Shown here: in pieces, positions 17,813-27,117 of the stretch
Layout: every line of letters begins with the position of its first letter
Position numbering within the stretch: the first letter of the stretch is position 1
NCBI RefSeq assembly: GCF_014195655.1
Contig: NZ_JACICD010000012.1
Coordinates: 1-64,000, forward strand
Origin: Ancylobacter tetraedralis
GTDB lineage: Bacteria > Pseudomonadota > Alphaproteobacteria > Rhizobiales > Xanthobacteraceae
Length of the DNA: 64,000 bases
Reading direction: 5' to 3'
The notes under the pieces: generated by a model
The model's input: the letters and a program-made list of their open reading frames with translations, nothing else
Told to the model about the DNA's origin: nothing
Database searches by the model: none
Position numbers and translations under genes: made by a program

Positions 17813-19065
17813 CCGGCTATTCCGCCCTCTCGCTGGCCCGTCAGGCGCTCACGGGCCACCGTTCCTGGCCGGCCGCCTGGCGCGCGCCGGAGCCACGCGC
17901 GCGCTATCAGGTGGTCATCATCGGTGGTGGCGGACATGGGCTTGCAACGGCCTATTATCTCGCCAAGACCTACGGCATCACCGATGTCGCGGTGCTGGAA
18001 AAGGGGTGGATCGGCGGCGGAAACACGGGGCGCAACACCGCCATCGTGCGCTCCAACTACCTTCTCACGGCCAATTCGCACTTCTACGAGCACTCCCTGA
18101 AGCTGTGGGAGGGGCTCAGCGCCGATCTGAACTTCAACGTGATGTTCAGCCAGCGCGGCATGGTGAACATCGCGCACAGCAACGCGGAATTGTCGGCACT
18201 GCACCGGCGCGGCAATGCGATGCGGCTGAATGGCGTCGATGCCGAGCTGCTGTCGCGCGAGGATCTCGGGCGGCTGATGCCGGGGCTCGACCTGTCGCCG
18301 CAGGCGCGCTTTCCCATCCTTGGCGGGCTGATCCAGAAGCGCGGCGGCACGGCCCGCCACGACGCGGTGGCCTGGGGCTATGCCCGTGCCGCGGATACGC
18401 GCGGCGTCGACATCATCCAGAACTGCGAGGTGACGGCGCTGCGCCGTGAGGGTGACCGTGTCACCGGCGTGGAGACGACGCGCGGGCTGATTTCCGCCGA
18501 CAAGGTGGCGATCTGCGTCGCCGGCGATTCCGGCCGGCTCGCCGCCATGGCGGGTTTGAGGCTGCCGATGGAAAGCCATGTCCTGCAGGCACTGGTGTCC
18601 GAGCCGGTGAAGCCGATGCTGGACGTGGTGGCCGTCTCCGGGGCCTTGCACGTTTATATCAACCAGTCCGACAAGGGCGAACTGGTGATGGGAGGCGACA
18701 TTGACGGCAGCAACTCCTATGCCCAGCGCGGCGACCCGCATACGCTCGACCATGTCGTCGAATCCGCGGTGGCGCTGTTTCCCTCCATCCGCCGCCTGCG
18801 GATGATGCGCAGCTGGGGCGGCACGGTCGACATGTCCATGGATGGCAGTCCGATCATCACCCGCCTTCCGCTGGCCGGTCTCTATCTCAACGGTGGCTGG
18901 TGCTATGGCGGCTTCAAGGGCACGCCGGCCGCCGGCACGGCGCTGGCGCATCTGGTGGCCACTGACCAGCCTCACCCGGTTGCCACCCGCTTCACGCTGG
19001 AACGCTTCGACGCGGGCGACCTGCTCGACGAACGCGGCTCCGGCTCCAGCCCCTGGATGCATTGA
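17809..19065 (+). CDS. soxB: Sarcosine oxidase beta subunit
   Basis: The 418-residue FAD/FMN subunit of tetrameric sarcosine oxidase demethylates N-methylglycine oxidatively to glycine, formaldehyde equivalents and H2O2. The N-terminal dinucleotide-binding motif is VVIIGGGGHGLATAYYLAK. The GGTARHDAVAW motif places the covalent-FMN histidine at H184. The C-terminal GWCYGGFKGTPA is typical. The start overlaps the upstream PLP gene (ATGA) and soxD follows 3 bp after the stop. Confidence 0.95.
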   Translation: MTGYSALSLARQALTGHRSWPAAWRAPEPRARYQVVIIGGGGHGLATAYYLAKTYGITDVAVLEKGWIGGGNTGRNTAIVRSNYLLTANSHFYEHSLKLWEGLSADLNFNVMFSQRGMVNIAHSNAELSALHRRGNAMRLNGVDAELLSREDLGRLMPGLDLSPQARFPILGGLIQKRGGTARHDAVAWGYARAADTRGVDIIQNCEVTALRREGDRVTGVETTRGLISADKVAICVAGDSGRLAAMAGLRLPMESHVLQALVSEPVKPMLDVVAVSGALHVYINQSDKGELVMGGDIDGSNSYAQRGDPHTLDHVVESAVALFPSIRRLRMMRSWGGTVDMSMDGSPIITRLPLAGLYLNGGWCYGGFKGTPAAGTALAHLVATDQPHPVATRFTLERFDAGDLLDERGSGSSPWMH

Positions 19066-19068
19066 TCC

Positions 19069-19332
19069 ATGCGCATTCCCTGCCCCTGTTGCGGCCCGCG
19101 CGCGATGGCCGAATTCAGTTATGGAGGCGCCGACCTCTCGCGGCCAGTCGCCTCGCTTCCTCTCGATGCACCTTCCGCACCGGACGCGGAATGGAACGAT
19201 TATGTCTATCGCCGCGACAATCCGGCAGGCGCGCACCGCGAATTGTGGTTCCACGCGGCGGGTTGCCGGCGCTGGTTCGCCGCCCGCCGGGACACCCGCA
19301 CCAACGATTTCCTGAGCGAGGCCGGGGCATGA
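19069..19332 (+). CDS. soxD: Sarcosine oxidase delta subunit
   Basis: This 87-residue subunit begins MRIPCPCCGPRAMAEFSYGG, the zinc-binding opening of SoxD, and ends with the conserved HAAGCRRWFAARRDTRTNDF. It is structural, holding zinc at the interface of the heterotetramer. The stop overlaps the soxA start by four bases (ATGA). Confidence 0.94.
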   Translation: MRIPCPCCGPRAMAEFSYGGADLSRPVASLPLDAPSAPDAEWNDYVYRRDNPAGAHRELWFHAAGCRRWFAARRDTRTNDFLSEAGA

Positions 19333-22253
19333 GTGGCTGGCGCGCAGCGACGGGCGGGCGGATCGACCGCGCCCGGCCGATCGAATTCAGCTTCAACGGG
19401 CGCCGTTTTGTCGGCTATGAGGGCGACACGCTGGCCTCCGCCCTCATAGCCAACGGCGTCGATATTCTGGCCCGCAGCTTCAAGTACCACCGCCCGCGCG
19501 GCCTTGTCGCCTATGGCGCGGATGAGCCGAACGCACTCGTCGAGGTGGGGGAAGGCGCCCGGCGCGAGCCGAACGTGAAGGCGACGCAGGTTCGGCTGGT
19601 GCCGGGGCTGGTGGCGCGAAGCCAGAACTGCTGGCCGTCGGTCGGCTTCGACCTGATGGCGGTCAACGACCTCATCGCACCACTGATCCCATCCGGCTTC
19701 TACTACAAGACCTTCAAATGGCCGGTCTCCGCCTGGCCGCTCTACGAAAAGCTGATCCGGGGCGCCGCGGGCATGGGCCGGGCACCGGCGGAGCCGGATC
19801 CCGACGCCTACGAGACCGTGCACCGTCACACCCACCTCCTGGTGATCGGCGCCGGCGTCACGGGTCTCGCGGCGGCGGCGGCGGCGCTGGACCATGTCGA
19901 GAACATTCTCATCGTCGACGAGCAGGAGGCGTTCGGTGGCCTCGGCACCGTGGAGACCGCCCTTGTCGAGGGTCAGCCCTATGGCGACTGGGTGGCCAGT
20001 GTCGTGACGAGGCTGCGGGCCAGCGGCAAGGTCACGCTTCTTGCGCGCAGCACTGCCTATGGCCATTACGACGGCAATCGGGTCTGTCTCATCGAGGAGG
20101 TCTCGGGCCCGGTACGGCTCCGCCGCTGGATCGTCGATGCCGACCGTATCATCCTCGCCACGGGCGCGTTCGAGCGACCCTTGCTGTTCGGCGCCAATGA
20201 CCGGCCGGGGGTCATGCTGGCCAGCGCCGCGCAGGCCTATCTCCATCGGCACGCTGCCGTGCCGGGGCGCCGTTGCGTGCTCTACGTCAACAATAACAGC
20301 GGCTACGAGGCCGCATTCGATCTGCACAGCGCCGGGGTCGCCATCGAGGCGATCGTCGATGCGCGCGCGGCGGTCGACGATGAGCGGACTGCCCGGTGCC
20401 GGGCGGCGGGAATCCGGCATCTGCCGGGTCACATGATCGCGCGCAGCACGGGACGCCGTCGCGTGACCGGCTGCGTCGTGCATCCGGTCGGCCAACCTGC
20501 GGCTGCGAAGTCGTTGCCCTGCGATCTCATCCTCACCGCGGGCGGCTGGAGCCCGGCGGCACATCTGTTCACCCATGCCGGCGGCCGGTTGCGCCATGAG
20601 GAGCGCATCGGCGCCCTCGTGCCGGATGCGCAATCCTGGGATGGGCGCGTTTCCACCGGCATGGCGGCGGCGGGCGCGTGCGCCGGCCTGTTCGAGATGG
20701 CCGATTGTCTCGCCTCCGCGCGTGCCGTCGCGGCGGGCAACACATACACTCTGCCGTCAGGCGCCGCGCCGGCGCCGCTCGCTCCCGTGAACACGGCCCC
20801 GAAGCAGTTCGTCGATCTTCAGAATGATGTGACGGCGGCCGATCTCGGCCTCGCGGTGCGGGAAGGCTATCGCTCCATCGAGCATGTCAAGCGCTACACG
20901 ACACTGGGCATGGGGACCGACCAGGGCAAGCTGGTCGGGCTGAACGGCGTTGACATCATCGCCGCCGCCCAAGGCAAGCCTGCGGCGGCGATCGGCAACA
21001 GCCGGCCGCGCCCGCCCTTCTCGCCCGTCACCTTCGGAGCCATGGCCGGGCCCTTCGTCGGCACCCTCTTCAGCCCGGCGCGCACGACGCCGATGCACGG
21101 ATGGCACGAAGAGCAGGGCGCTGTCCTCGCCAATGTCGGCAGCTGGCGCCGACCCCAGCTCTACCGGCGCCCCGGCGAAAGCGAGGTGGAGGCGGTCATC
21201 CGCGAGGCGGGCAATGTCCGCCGCCATGTCGGCATCACCGATGTCTCGACGCTTGGAAAGATCGATCTGCAGGGGCCGGACGTGTCGCGGCTGCTCGATC
21301 ACGTCTACATCAATGGCTGGTCGACCCTCCAGCCCGGTCGCTGTCGCTACGGCGTGATGCTGCGCGAGGACGGCGCGGTGATGGATGACGGCACCACCAC
21401 CCGGCTGAGCGCCGACCGCTGGTTCATGACCACCACTACCGGCAATGCCGAGCGGATCCTGGCACATCTCGAGCGCGCCCGGCAGGTCGACCTGCCCGAT
21501 CTCGATGTCACCATCACGCCGGTGACGGAACAATGGGGGGCCATGGCGATCGCCGGTCCGCGCGCGCGCGAACTACTGGCGGCTCTCGATCCCGACTTCG
21601 CGGTGGACAACGCCGCCCTGCCCTTCATGAGCGTGGCGGAAGGCCGGCTCGCCGGGATCGAGGCCCGTGTCCTGAGGGTCAGCTTCTCCGGCGAACGGGC
21701 CTACGAGATCTACACCGCTTCCGGCGACGCGCACGCCATGTGGACGACGATCGCCGCCGCCGGCGACGCCTTCGGACTGATGCCCTATGGCACGGAGGCC
21801 ATGATGACGCTGCGCATCGAGAAAGGGCTGTTCGTGCCGGGCTTCGAGGCCGACGGCCGCACGCTTCCCGACGATCTCGGCCTCGGGCGGATGATCAGCC
21901 GCAAGAAGGAGTTCATCGGCCGGCGTTCGCTCGGGCGCCCGGCCTTCACGGCGAGCGACCGCAAGCAGCTCGTCGGCCTCATGGCGGTCGATCGCGCCCA
22001 GGCCATTCCGCGCGGCGCGCAGATCGTGCGCGATGCCGCCGTGCCCGTCCCCGTGCCGCTGGACGGGCATGTGGCCTCGGTCACCTTCAGCCCCGCGCTC
22101 GATCGCTGGATCGCGCTGGCGCTGGTCGCGGGCGGGCGGGCGGCCATGGGCGAGACGCGCATCGCGGCCTCGCCGCTGACCAACGAGATGGTGCCGGTGA
22201 CGATCTGCAATCCCGTATTCATCGATCCGGACGGGGAGAGGCTCCGTGGCTGA
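19329..22253 (+). CDS. soxA: Sarcosine oxidase alpha subunit
   Basis: With the start at 19329 the protein is 974 residues, normal for SoxA. Order of domains: an N-terminal 2Fe-2S-like/ubiquitin-fold region (IEFSFNGRRFVGYEGDTLASAL), an NAD-binding segment (LLVIGAGVTGLAAAAAALD) with the pyridine-nucleotide oxidoreductase fold, and a C-terminal aminomethyltransferase (GcvT-like, folate-binding) half from about residue 590. That half contains HVGITDVSTLGKIDLQGPD and the YGTEAMMTLRIEKG region. The folate half would pass formaldehyde to tetrahydrofolate. It overlaps soxG by 8 nt. Confidence 0.95.
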   Translation: MSGWRAATGGRIDRARPIEFSFNGRRFVGYEGDTLASALIANGVDILARSFKYHRPRGLVAYGADEPNALVEVGEGARREPNVKATQVRLVPGLVARSQNCWPSVGFDLMAVNDLIAPLIPSGFYYKTFKWPVSAWPLYEKLIRGAAGMGRAPAEPDPDAYETVHRHTHLLVIGAGVTGLAAAAAALDHVENILIVDEQEAFGGLGTVETALVEGQPYGDWVASVVTRLRASGKVTLLARSTAYGHYDGNRVCLIEEVSGPVRLRRWIVDADRIILATGAFERPLLFGANDRPGVMLASAAQAYLHRHAAVPGRRCVLYVNNNSGYEAAFDLHSAGVAIEAIVDARAAVDDERTARCRAAGIRHLPGHMIARSTGRRRVTGCVVHPVGQPAAAKSLPCDLILTAGGWSPAAHLFTHAGGRLRHEERIGALVPDAQSWDGRVSTGMAAAGACAGLFEMADCLASARAVAAGNTYTLPSGAAPAPLAPVNTAPKQFVDLQNDVTAADLGLAVREGYRSIEHVKRYTTLGMGTDQGKLVGLNGVDIIAAAQGKPAAAIGNSRPRPPFSPVTFGAMAGPFVGTLFSPARTTPMHGWHEEQGAVLANVGSWRRPQLYRRPGESEVEAVIREAGNVRRHVGITDVSTLGKIDLQGPDVSRLLDHVYINGWSTLQPGRCRYGVMLREDGAVMDDGTTTRLSADRWFMTTTTGNAERILAHLERARQVDLPDLDVTITPVTEQWGAMAIAGPRARELLAALDPDFAVDNAALPFMSVAEGRLAGIEARVLRVSFSGERAYEIYTASGDAHAMWTTIAAAGDAFGLMPYGTEAMMTLRIEKGLFVPGFEADGRTLPDDLGLGRMISRKKEFIGRRSLGRPAFTASDRKQLVGLMAVDRAQAIPRGAQIVRDAAVPVPVPLDGHVASVTFSPALDRWIALALVAGGRAAMGETRIAASPLTNEMVPVTICNPVFIDPDGERLRG

Positions 22254-22785
22254 TGGCTGTCATATCGCCCGCCAACCGCCGGCGGCGCTCATTGAGGTAG
22301 TGGCGCGCGAGGACGCGTGGAGCGCCGGCCTGTCCGACATGCTGCGCGGCCTCGCCGACGGCGCCGACATCCTCGTGCTGTCGCCTGAACGCCGGCTGGT
22401 CCGGGCCGCCGACATGTCGCGCTGGCGGGAGCCTAGCGCCCTCGCCGCCCTCGCCATGGCCGGGGGGCGGTTGGTCGACGTCAGCCACGCCTGGCAGCCC
22501 ATTTCCCTTGGGGGAGCGGGCGCGCGGGCCGTGCTGGAGCGAGGCGTCGAGCTTGACCTCGACCCACGCCGGTTCCCCACCGGCCGGGTCGCGGCGACGC
22601 TGTGCGCCCGCGTTCCCGTCCTGCTGCTCGCCCTCGAGGGGGGCGGCTACATGCTGTTCGTGGCCACCAGCTATACGGATTGGCTGATGGCCTGGCTGGA
22701 GACCACCCGGCATAACGCGGGGCTGTCATCCGGCGCGGGAACGACGGCGGCCGGGATCGGCGCCGTTCCCGAGACCTCGCGATAA
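22246..22785 (+). CDS. soxG: Sarcosine oxidase gamma subunit
   Basis: This 179-residue subunit starts at a GTG inside the end of soxA. The conserved block VDVSHAWQPISLGGAGARAVLERG and LDLDPRRFPTGRVAATLCARVPVLL is typical of SoxG. The usual downstream folate genes (purU, glyA, folD) are absent here, so sox has been combined with an aminotransferase and transporter instead. Confidence 0.9.
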   Translation: MADGCHIARQPPAALIEVVAREDAWSAGLSDMLRGLADGADILVLSPERRLVRAADMSRWREPSALAALAMAGGRLVDVSHAWQPISLGGAGARAVLERGVELDLDPRRFPTGRVAATLCARVPVLLLALEGGGYMLFVATSYTDWLMAWLETTRHNAGLSSGAGTTAAGIGAVPETSR

Positions 22786-22827
22786 CGACTGATCTTCTGA
22801 ACAAACGGGTCATAAGGGAGCGCATCC

Positions 22828-24189
22828 ATGACCGTAGCCGCCGAAGCCCTCAAACATGTCTGGTTCCATGCCACGAGCCCGCAATCCCTTCGCGCGGAAG
22901 GGGGCCTGACGGTCTTCAGCAAGGGCGAAGGCTGCTATCTCATCGACGAAGACGGGCGGCGCTACCTGGACGGTCTTTCCGGCGGGGCGTTTGTCACCAA
23001 TGTCGGTCACGGGCGCGGGGAGATCGCCGATGCCATGGCCGAGCAGGCTCGCGAACTCGCCTATGTCTCGCCCTATAATTTCGTGGCGCCGGCGACGGTG
23101 AAGCTGGCCGGCGTGGTCGCGGATCTGGCGCCCGGGGACCTGGACCGGGTGTTCTTCACCTCCGGCGGATCCGAAGCGGTCGAGACGGCGGTGAAGATCG
23201 CCAAGCAGTATCACTGGCTCGGCGGCGACCAGAAGCGCACCAAGATCATCAGCCGGCGCGGCTCTTACCATGGCTCAACCCAGTATGCGATGAGCATCAG
23301 CGGCGCGAGCCACGACTTCAACAACAAGATCTTCGGCCCGCTGGTGCCGGGCTGCGTGCATGTCCCGCACAATAATTGTTATCGCTGCGAGTATGGCCTG
23401 TCGCGCCCGGGCTGCAACACGCTCTGCGCCAGCATGATCGAAAAGGCCATCCTGCACGAGGGGCCGGAAACCGTCGCCGCCATCATCGCCGAACCCGTTC
23501 CCGCCGCCGCCAGCATCTATCCGGCGCCGGACGACTACCTGCCGATGCTGCGTGCGATCGCCGACAAATACGGCGTGCTGCTGATCATCGACGAGGTCAT
23601 CAACGGCTTCGGCCGCACCGGCAGCATGTTCGCCTGCGAGCAGTGGGGCGTGGTGCCGGACATCATGACCGTGGCGAAGGGGTTGACCAGCGGCTATGTG
23701 CCGATGGGCGCCGCCATTGCCAGCACGCGCGTCTCCGCCCGTTTCGAGCAGGCGAGCGGGCGCGAGGCCGGGCTGAACCATGTCCTGAGCTTCGGCGGCC
23801 ATGCGGTGGCGGCGGCCGCCGCACTGAAGAACATCGAGATCGTGCAGCGCGAGAAGCTGGTCGAGAATTCGCGCGACATGGGCCGGTACCTGCTGGACGG
23901 GCTGGAATCGCTGCGCAAGCTGCCGCTGGTCGGCGATGTGCGCGGACGCGGCCTGCTGGCCTGCGTGGAACTGGTGCGCGACAAGCAGACGCGCGAGCCT
24001 TTCCGTCCGCAAGACCAGATGGCGGTTCGCATGACGAACTACATGCGCGACGAAGGTGTTCTGGTGCGCACCTATCAGGTCGTCGAGTTCGGCCCTCCGC
24101 TCACCGCCGGTCGGGCGGAAGTGAACATGATCGTCGAGGGGTTGGAGCGGGCGATCCTGCGTTTTGCTGCAGATGTCGGCCTCGCCTGA
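22828..24189 (+). CDS. Class III PLP aminotransferase
   Basis: This 453-residue class III aminotransferase transfers an amino group from an omega-amino acid, amine or beta-alanine-like compound to a keto acid. The start has AAGGGAG 7 nt upstream. Visible are SGGSEAVETAVKIAKQYHWLGG, the YHGSTQ motif, the cofactor aspartate in LLIIDEVINGFGRTG, and PLP lysine K284 in TVAKGLTSGYVPMGA. The insertion HNNCYRCEYGLSRPGCNTLC with four cysteines resembles that in beta-alanine/taurine-type transaminases. It follows soxG by 42 bp and may be co-transcribed. Confidence 0.92.
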   Translation: MTVAAEALKHVWFHATSPQSLRAEGGLTVFSKGEGCYLIDEDGRRYLDGLSGGAFVTNVGHGRGEIADAMAEQARELAYVSPYNFVAPATVKLAGVVADLAPGDLDRVFFTSGGSEAVETAVKIAKQYHWLGGDQKRTKIISRRGSYHGSTQYAMSISGASHDFNNKIFGPLVPGCVHVPHNNCYRCEYGLSRPGCNTLCASMIEKAILHEGPETVAAIIAEPVPAAASIYPAPDDYLPMLRAIADKYGVLLIIDEVINGFGRTGSMFACEQWGVVPDIMTVAKGLTSGYVPMGAAIASTRVSARFEQASGREAGLNHVLSFGGHAVAAAAALKNIEIVQREKLVENSRDMGRYLLDGLESLRKLPLVGDVRGRGLLACVELVRDKQTREPFRPQDQMAVRMTNYMRDEGVLVRTYQVVEFGPPLTAGRAEVNMIVEGLERAILRFAADVGLA

Positions 24190-24377
24190 CGGATCGATCT
24201 GGCGGCGGCGGGCTCTCTAAGCGTCTGCCTTTTCTCGCAGAATATCCAGCGCTTCGACAGGGCTGGCCCACCGGAGACGCGCCAGTGAGTGCGCGTGGGA
24301 AGGCAGGCCAGAACCCGATTGGCGCATGGTTTTCCGGGTGCCCTCAGGGGGGCGCCATGCCCATCGTATAAGCAAAC

Positions 24378-24398
24378 AAAAGTTCGTATTTCATAAAT
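24378..24398. promoter_or_regulatory. Copy of the GTTCG(C/T)A site upstream of the transporter operon
   Basis: AAAGTTCGTATTTCATAA at 24379-24396 matches the AAGTTCG(C/T)A direct repeats at 15063 and 15082. It lies about 75 bp upstream of the substrate-binding-protein start. The shared core suggests the same regulator, probably the IclR protein, controls both the enzyme and the transporter operons. Confidence 0.45.
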
Positions 24399-24472
24399 TA
24401 TGATCATTCCGGACCTTCACGCCGGCATTCCGACGTGGTTGAATCCCTTCAAACAGAGACGGGAACACTAAC

Positions 24473-26080
24473 ATGTTGACGCGCCGTACCTTGCTGACTC
24501 TCACCGCTGCCAGTCCAATTCTCGCCTCGGAAGTCTTCAGGACCAGCGCGGTCATGGCCGGCACGCCCAAGGGCGTCGTCGTCATGGCCAAGCAGATCGA
24601 CGATCTGGTCAGCGGCTTCGACCCGGCCGAAGCCTACGAGATCACCAATCTCGAAGTGGTGCCCAACCTTTATCGCGGCCTGGTCTCGCCGGACCTTGCG
24701 GACAACACCAAGGTCGTCGGCGATCTCGCGGAATCCTGGACCGTCAGCGAGGACGGCACCACCTTCGTCTTCAAGCTGAAGACGGATGCCAGGTTTGCGT
24801 CCGGCAAGGCCGTGACCGCGGAAGACGCCGCCTTCTCCTTCCAGCGCGCCATCAAGCTCGACAAGCAGCCGGCGTTCATTCTCGCGCAGTTCGGCTATAC
24901 CAAGGGCAATGTCGACGACCTCATCAAGGCGACGGACGACACGACGCTGGTGATGAAGCTGCCGACCGCCGTCGCGCCGAGCTTCCTGCTGTTCTGCCTC
25001 ACCGCGCCGATCGGCGGCGTGGTGGAGAAGGCGACGGCGCTCGCCCACGAGGTCGATGGCGACATGGGCAATGGCTGGCTCAAGGTGCACTCCGCCGGCG
25101 CGGGCGGCTACCAGATGGTGGAATGGGTGGCGAGCGACCATGTCACGCTCGACGCCAATCCGCATTCCGGCAAGCCGGACCAGCCGCGCCGGATCTTCAT
25201 CCGCCATGTGCCCGATCCGTCGGCCCAGCTGCTGATGCTGCAGAAGGGCGATGCCGACATCGCCCGCAACCTGACGCCGGACCTGCTGAAGAAGGCGCGC
25301 GCGGACAAGGACCTCACGGTCGTCTCCTCCGGGCAGGCGGTTTCCGTCTATGTGACGATGAACCAGTCCATGCCGGAACTGCAGAAGACCCAGGTTCATC
25401 AGGCGATCAAATGGGCGATCGACTATGACGGCATCGCCATGAACATCACGCCGAACATGTATTCGGTCGCGCAGGGGTTCCTGCCACCGGGTCTGCCGGG
25501 GGGAATGACCGACCGCCTGTTCAAGAAAGATGTCGCGAAGGCCAAGCAACTGCTGGCGGAAGCCGGCTTCGCCAACGGCTTCGAAGTCACCATGGACGTG
25601 CCCTCCTCCGCGCCCTATGCCGATATCGGACAGGCGGTGCAGGCCGACCTCGCCGATATCGGGATCAAGGTGACGTTGGTGTCCGGCGAGATGCGCCAGG
25701 TCATGACGAAGTCCCGCAAGCGCGGCCACCAGCTGGCGCTGCTGCCCTGGGGCACCGACTATTTCGACCCCTATTCCAATAGCCAGGCATTCTGCGAAAA
25801 TCCGGACGACAGCGACGACGGCAAGCTCAGGCTCATGGCGTGGCGCAGCCACTATGTCGACAAGGAGCTGAACGACATGTCGCTCGCGGCCAGCAAGGAA
25901 CGCGACAATACCAAGCGCATGGCGATGTATCGCGAGATGCAGCTGAAATTCGCCGAGCGCGCGCCCTTCGCCATGCTGCTGCAGAAGATCGCGTCGGCGG
26001 TGATGGGCAAGGGCGTTTCCGGTTTCGTGATCGGCCCGCAGACCGGCTTCACCCAGTACGCCGATATCCGCAAAGCGTGA
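24473..26080 (+). CDS. Oligopeptide/dipeptide-type ABC transporter, substrate-binding protein (module A)
   Basis: This 535-residue family 5 solute-binding protein (SBP_bac_5) captures the imported compound in the periplasm. The N-terminus MLTRRTLLTLTAASPILAS carries a twin-arginine-like RR motif and no lipobox cysteine, so export may be by Tat. Family motifs are AESWTVSEDGTTFVFKLK, the KTDARFASGKAVTAEDAAFSF region and RNLTPDLL. It is clearly paralogous to the binding protein at 45179 (shared GNGWL, LDANP, IRHV and NLTPD blocks). First gene of a five-gene transporter operon. Confidence 0.93.
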   Translation: MLTRRTLLTLTAASPILASEVFRTSAVMAGTPKGVVVMAKQIDDLVSGFDPAEAYEITNLEVVPNLYRGLVSPDLADNTKVVGDLAESWTVSEDGTTFVFKLKTDARFASGKAVTAEDAAFSFQRAIKLDKQPAFILAQFGYTKGNVDDLIKATDDTTLVMKLPTAVAPSFLLFCLTAPIGGVVEKATALAHEVDGDMGNGWLKVHSAGAGGYQMVEWVASDHVTLDANPHSGKPDQPRRIFIRHVPDPSAQLLMLQKGDADIARNLTPDLLKKARADKDLTVVSSGQAVSVYVTMNQSMPELQKTQVHQAIKWAIDYDGIAMNITPNMYSVAQGFLPPGLPGGMTDRLFKKDVAKAKQLLAEAGFANGFEVTMDVPSSAPYADIGQAVQADLADIGIKVTLVSGEMRQVMTKSRKRGHQLALLPWGTDYFDPYSNSQAFCENPDDSDDGKLRLMAWRSHYVDKELNDMSLAASKERDNTKRMAMYREMQLKFAERAPFAMLLQKIASAVMGKGVSGFVIGPQTGFTQYADIRKA

Positions 26081-26091
26081 GGCGGAGCGCC

Positions 26092-27117
26092 ATGCAGCGG
26101 CATTCGCCCGCGCGGACACTGGCCAGGCTGGGGGCAACCGTCTCCAGCCTGGCGATCACCCTGTTCGGCCTTGTGCTGGTGACGTTCTTCATCGGCCGCG
26201 TGATCCCGATCGATCCGGTGCTGACCATTCTCGGCGATCATGCCCGCCCGGAACTGGTGGAGCGCATGCGGATCGAGCTCGGGCTGGACAAGCCGCTTCC
26301 CGTCCAGTTCTGGATCTACCTGACTCACCTTTTCCGTGGCGATCTGGGACGTTCGGTGATGACGTCCAACCTCGTCGTCGACGACATCAAGCTGTATTTT
26401 CCGGCGACGGTGGAGCTCGGCACCACCGCGATGATCTTCGCTACCCTCATCGGCATTCCGCTCGGTGTGCTCTCGGCGGTGCGCCGCAATTCTCGGCTCG
26501 ACCAGTTTGTCCGGGTTTTCTCCATCGTCGGCCATTCCATCCCGATCCCGGTGCTGGGGCTGATCTCGTTGCTGGTTTTCTATGCATGGCTGGGCTGGGC
26601 GCCCGGAACGGGCCGCGTCGGTGTTGCCTATGTGGGAATGACCCCCACCGTCACCGGCTTCCTGACGGTCGATGCACTGATCGCCGGCGATGCGGATGTG
26701 TTCTGGGATGCCCTCTCCCATCTGATGCTCCCGGCGGCGGTGCTGGCCTATTTCTCGATGGCCTATATCTCGCGCATGACCCGCGCCTTCATGATCGACG
26801 CGCTCGCCGGGGAATATGTCATCACGGCGCGGGCAAAGGGACTGTCTCCGGCGCGGGTCATCTGGCGTCACGCCTTCGGCAACATTGCGGTGCGCCTCGC
26901 GACCGTGCTCGCGCTGACCTATGCCGGATTGCTGGAAGGCGCCGTGGTCACCGAGATGATCTTCAGCTGGCCGGGAATTGGCCAGTACCTGACGGTGTCC
27001 CTGCTCAACGCGGACATGAATGCGGTGATTGGCGCAACGCTGCTGGTCGGCTTCGTCTACATGGTGCTGAACCTGCTCGCCGACGTCGCCTATCGAGTGC
27101 TGGACCCACGCGTATGA
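26092..27117 (+). CDS. Peptide-type ABC transporter permease, DppB-like (module A)
   Basis: With the ATG at 26092 (11 bp after the binding protein) the permease has 341 residues and six predicted TM helices. It contains the EAA loop for ATPase coupling (YVITARAKGLSPARVIWRHAFGN) and the DppB-type opening IGRVIPIDPVLTILG. It overlaps the next permease by 4 nt. Confidence 0.93.
   Translation: MQRHSPARTLARLGATVSSLAITLFGLVLVTFFIGRVIPIDPVLTILGDHARPELVERMRIELGLDKPLPVQFWIYLTHLFRGDLGRSVMTSNLVVDDIKLYFPATVELGTTAMIFATLIGIPLGVLSAVRRNSRLDQFVRVFSIVGHSIPIPVLGLISLLVFYAWLGWAPGTGRVGVAYVGMTPTVTGFLTVDALIAGDADVFWDALSHLMLPAAVLAYFSMAYISRMTRAFMIDALAGEYVITARAKGLSPARVIWRHAFGNIAVRLATVLALTYAGLLEGAVVTEMIFSWPGIGQYLTVSLLNADMNAVIGATLLVGFVYMVLNLLADVAYRVLDPRV

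Noticed and set aside
13501-22785. Glycine betaine demethylation pathway (GbcA, then sarcosine oxidase)
   Set aside because: The Rieske protein looks like the phthalate/phenoxybenzoate branch rather than GbcA, no GbcB reductase is present, and dimethylglycine-oxidising genes are missing.
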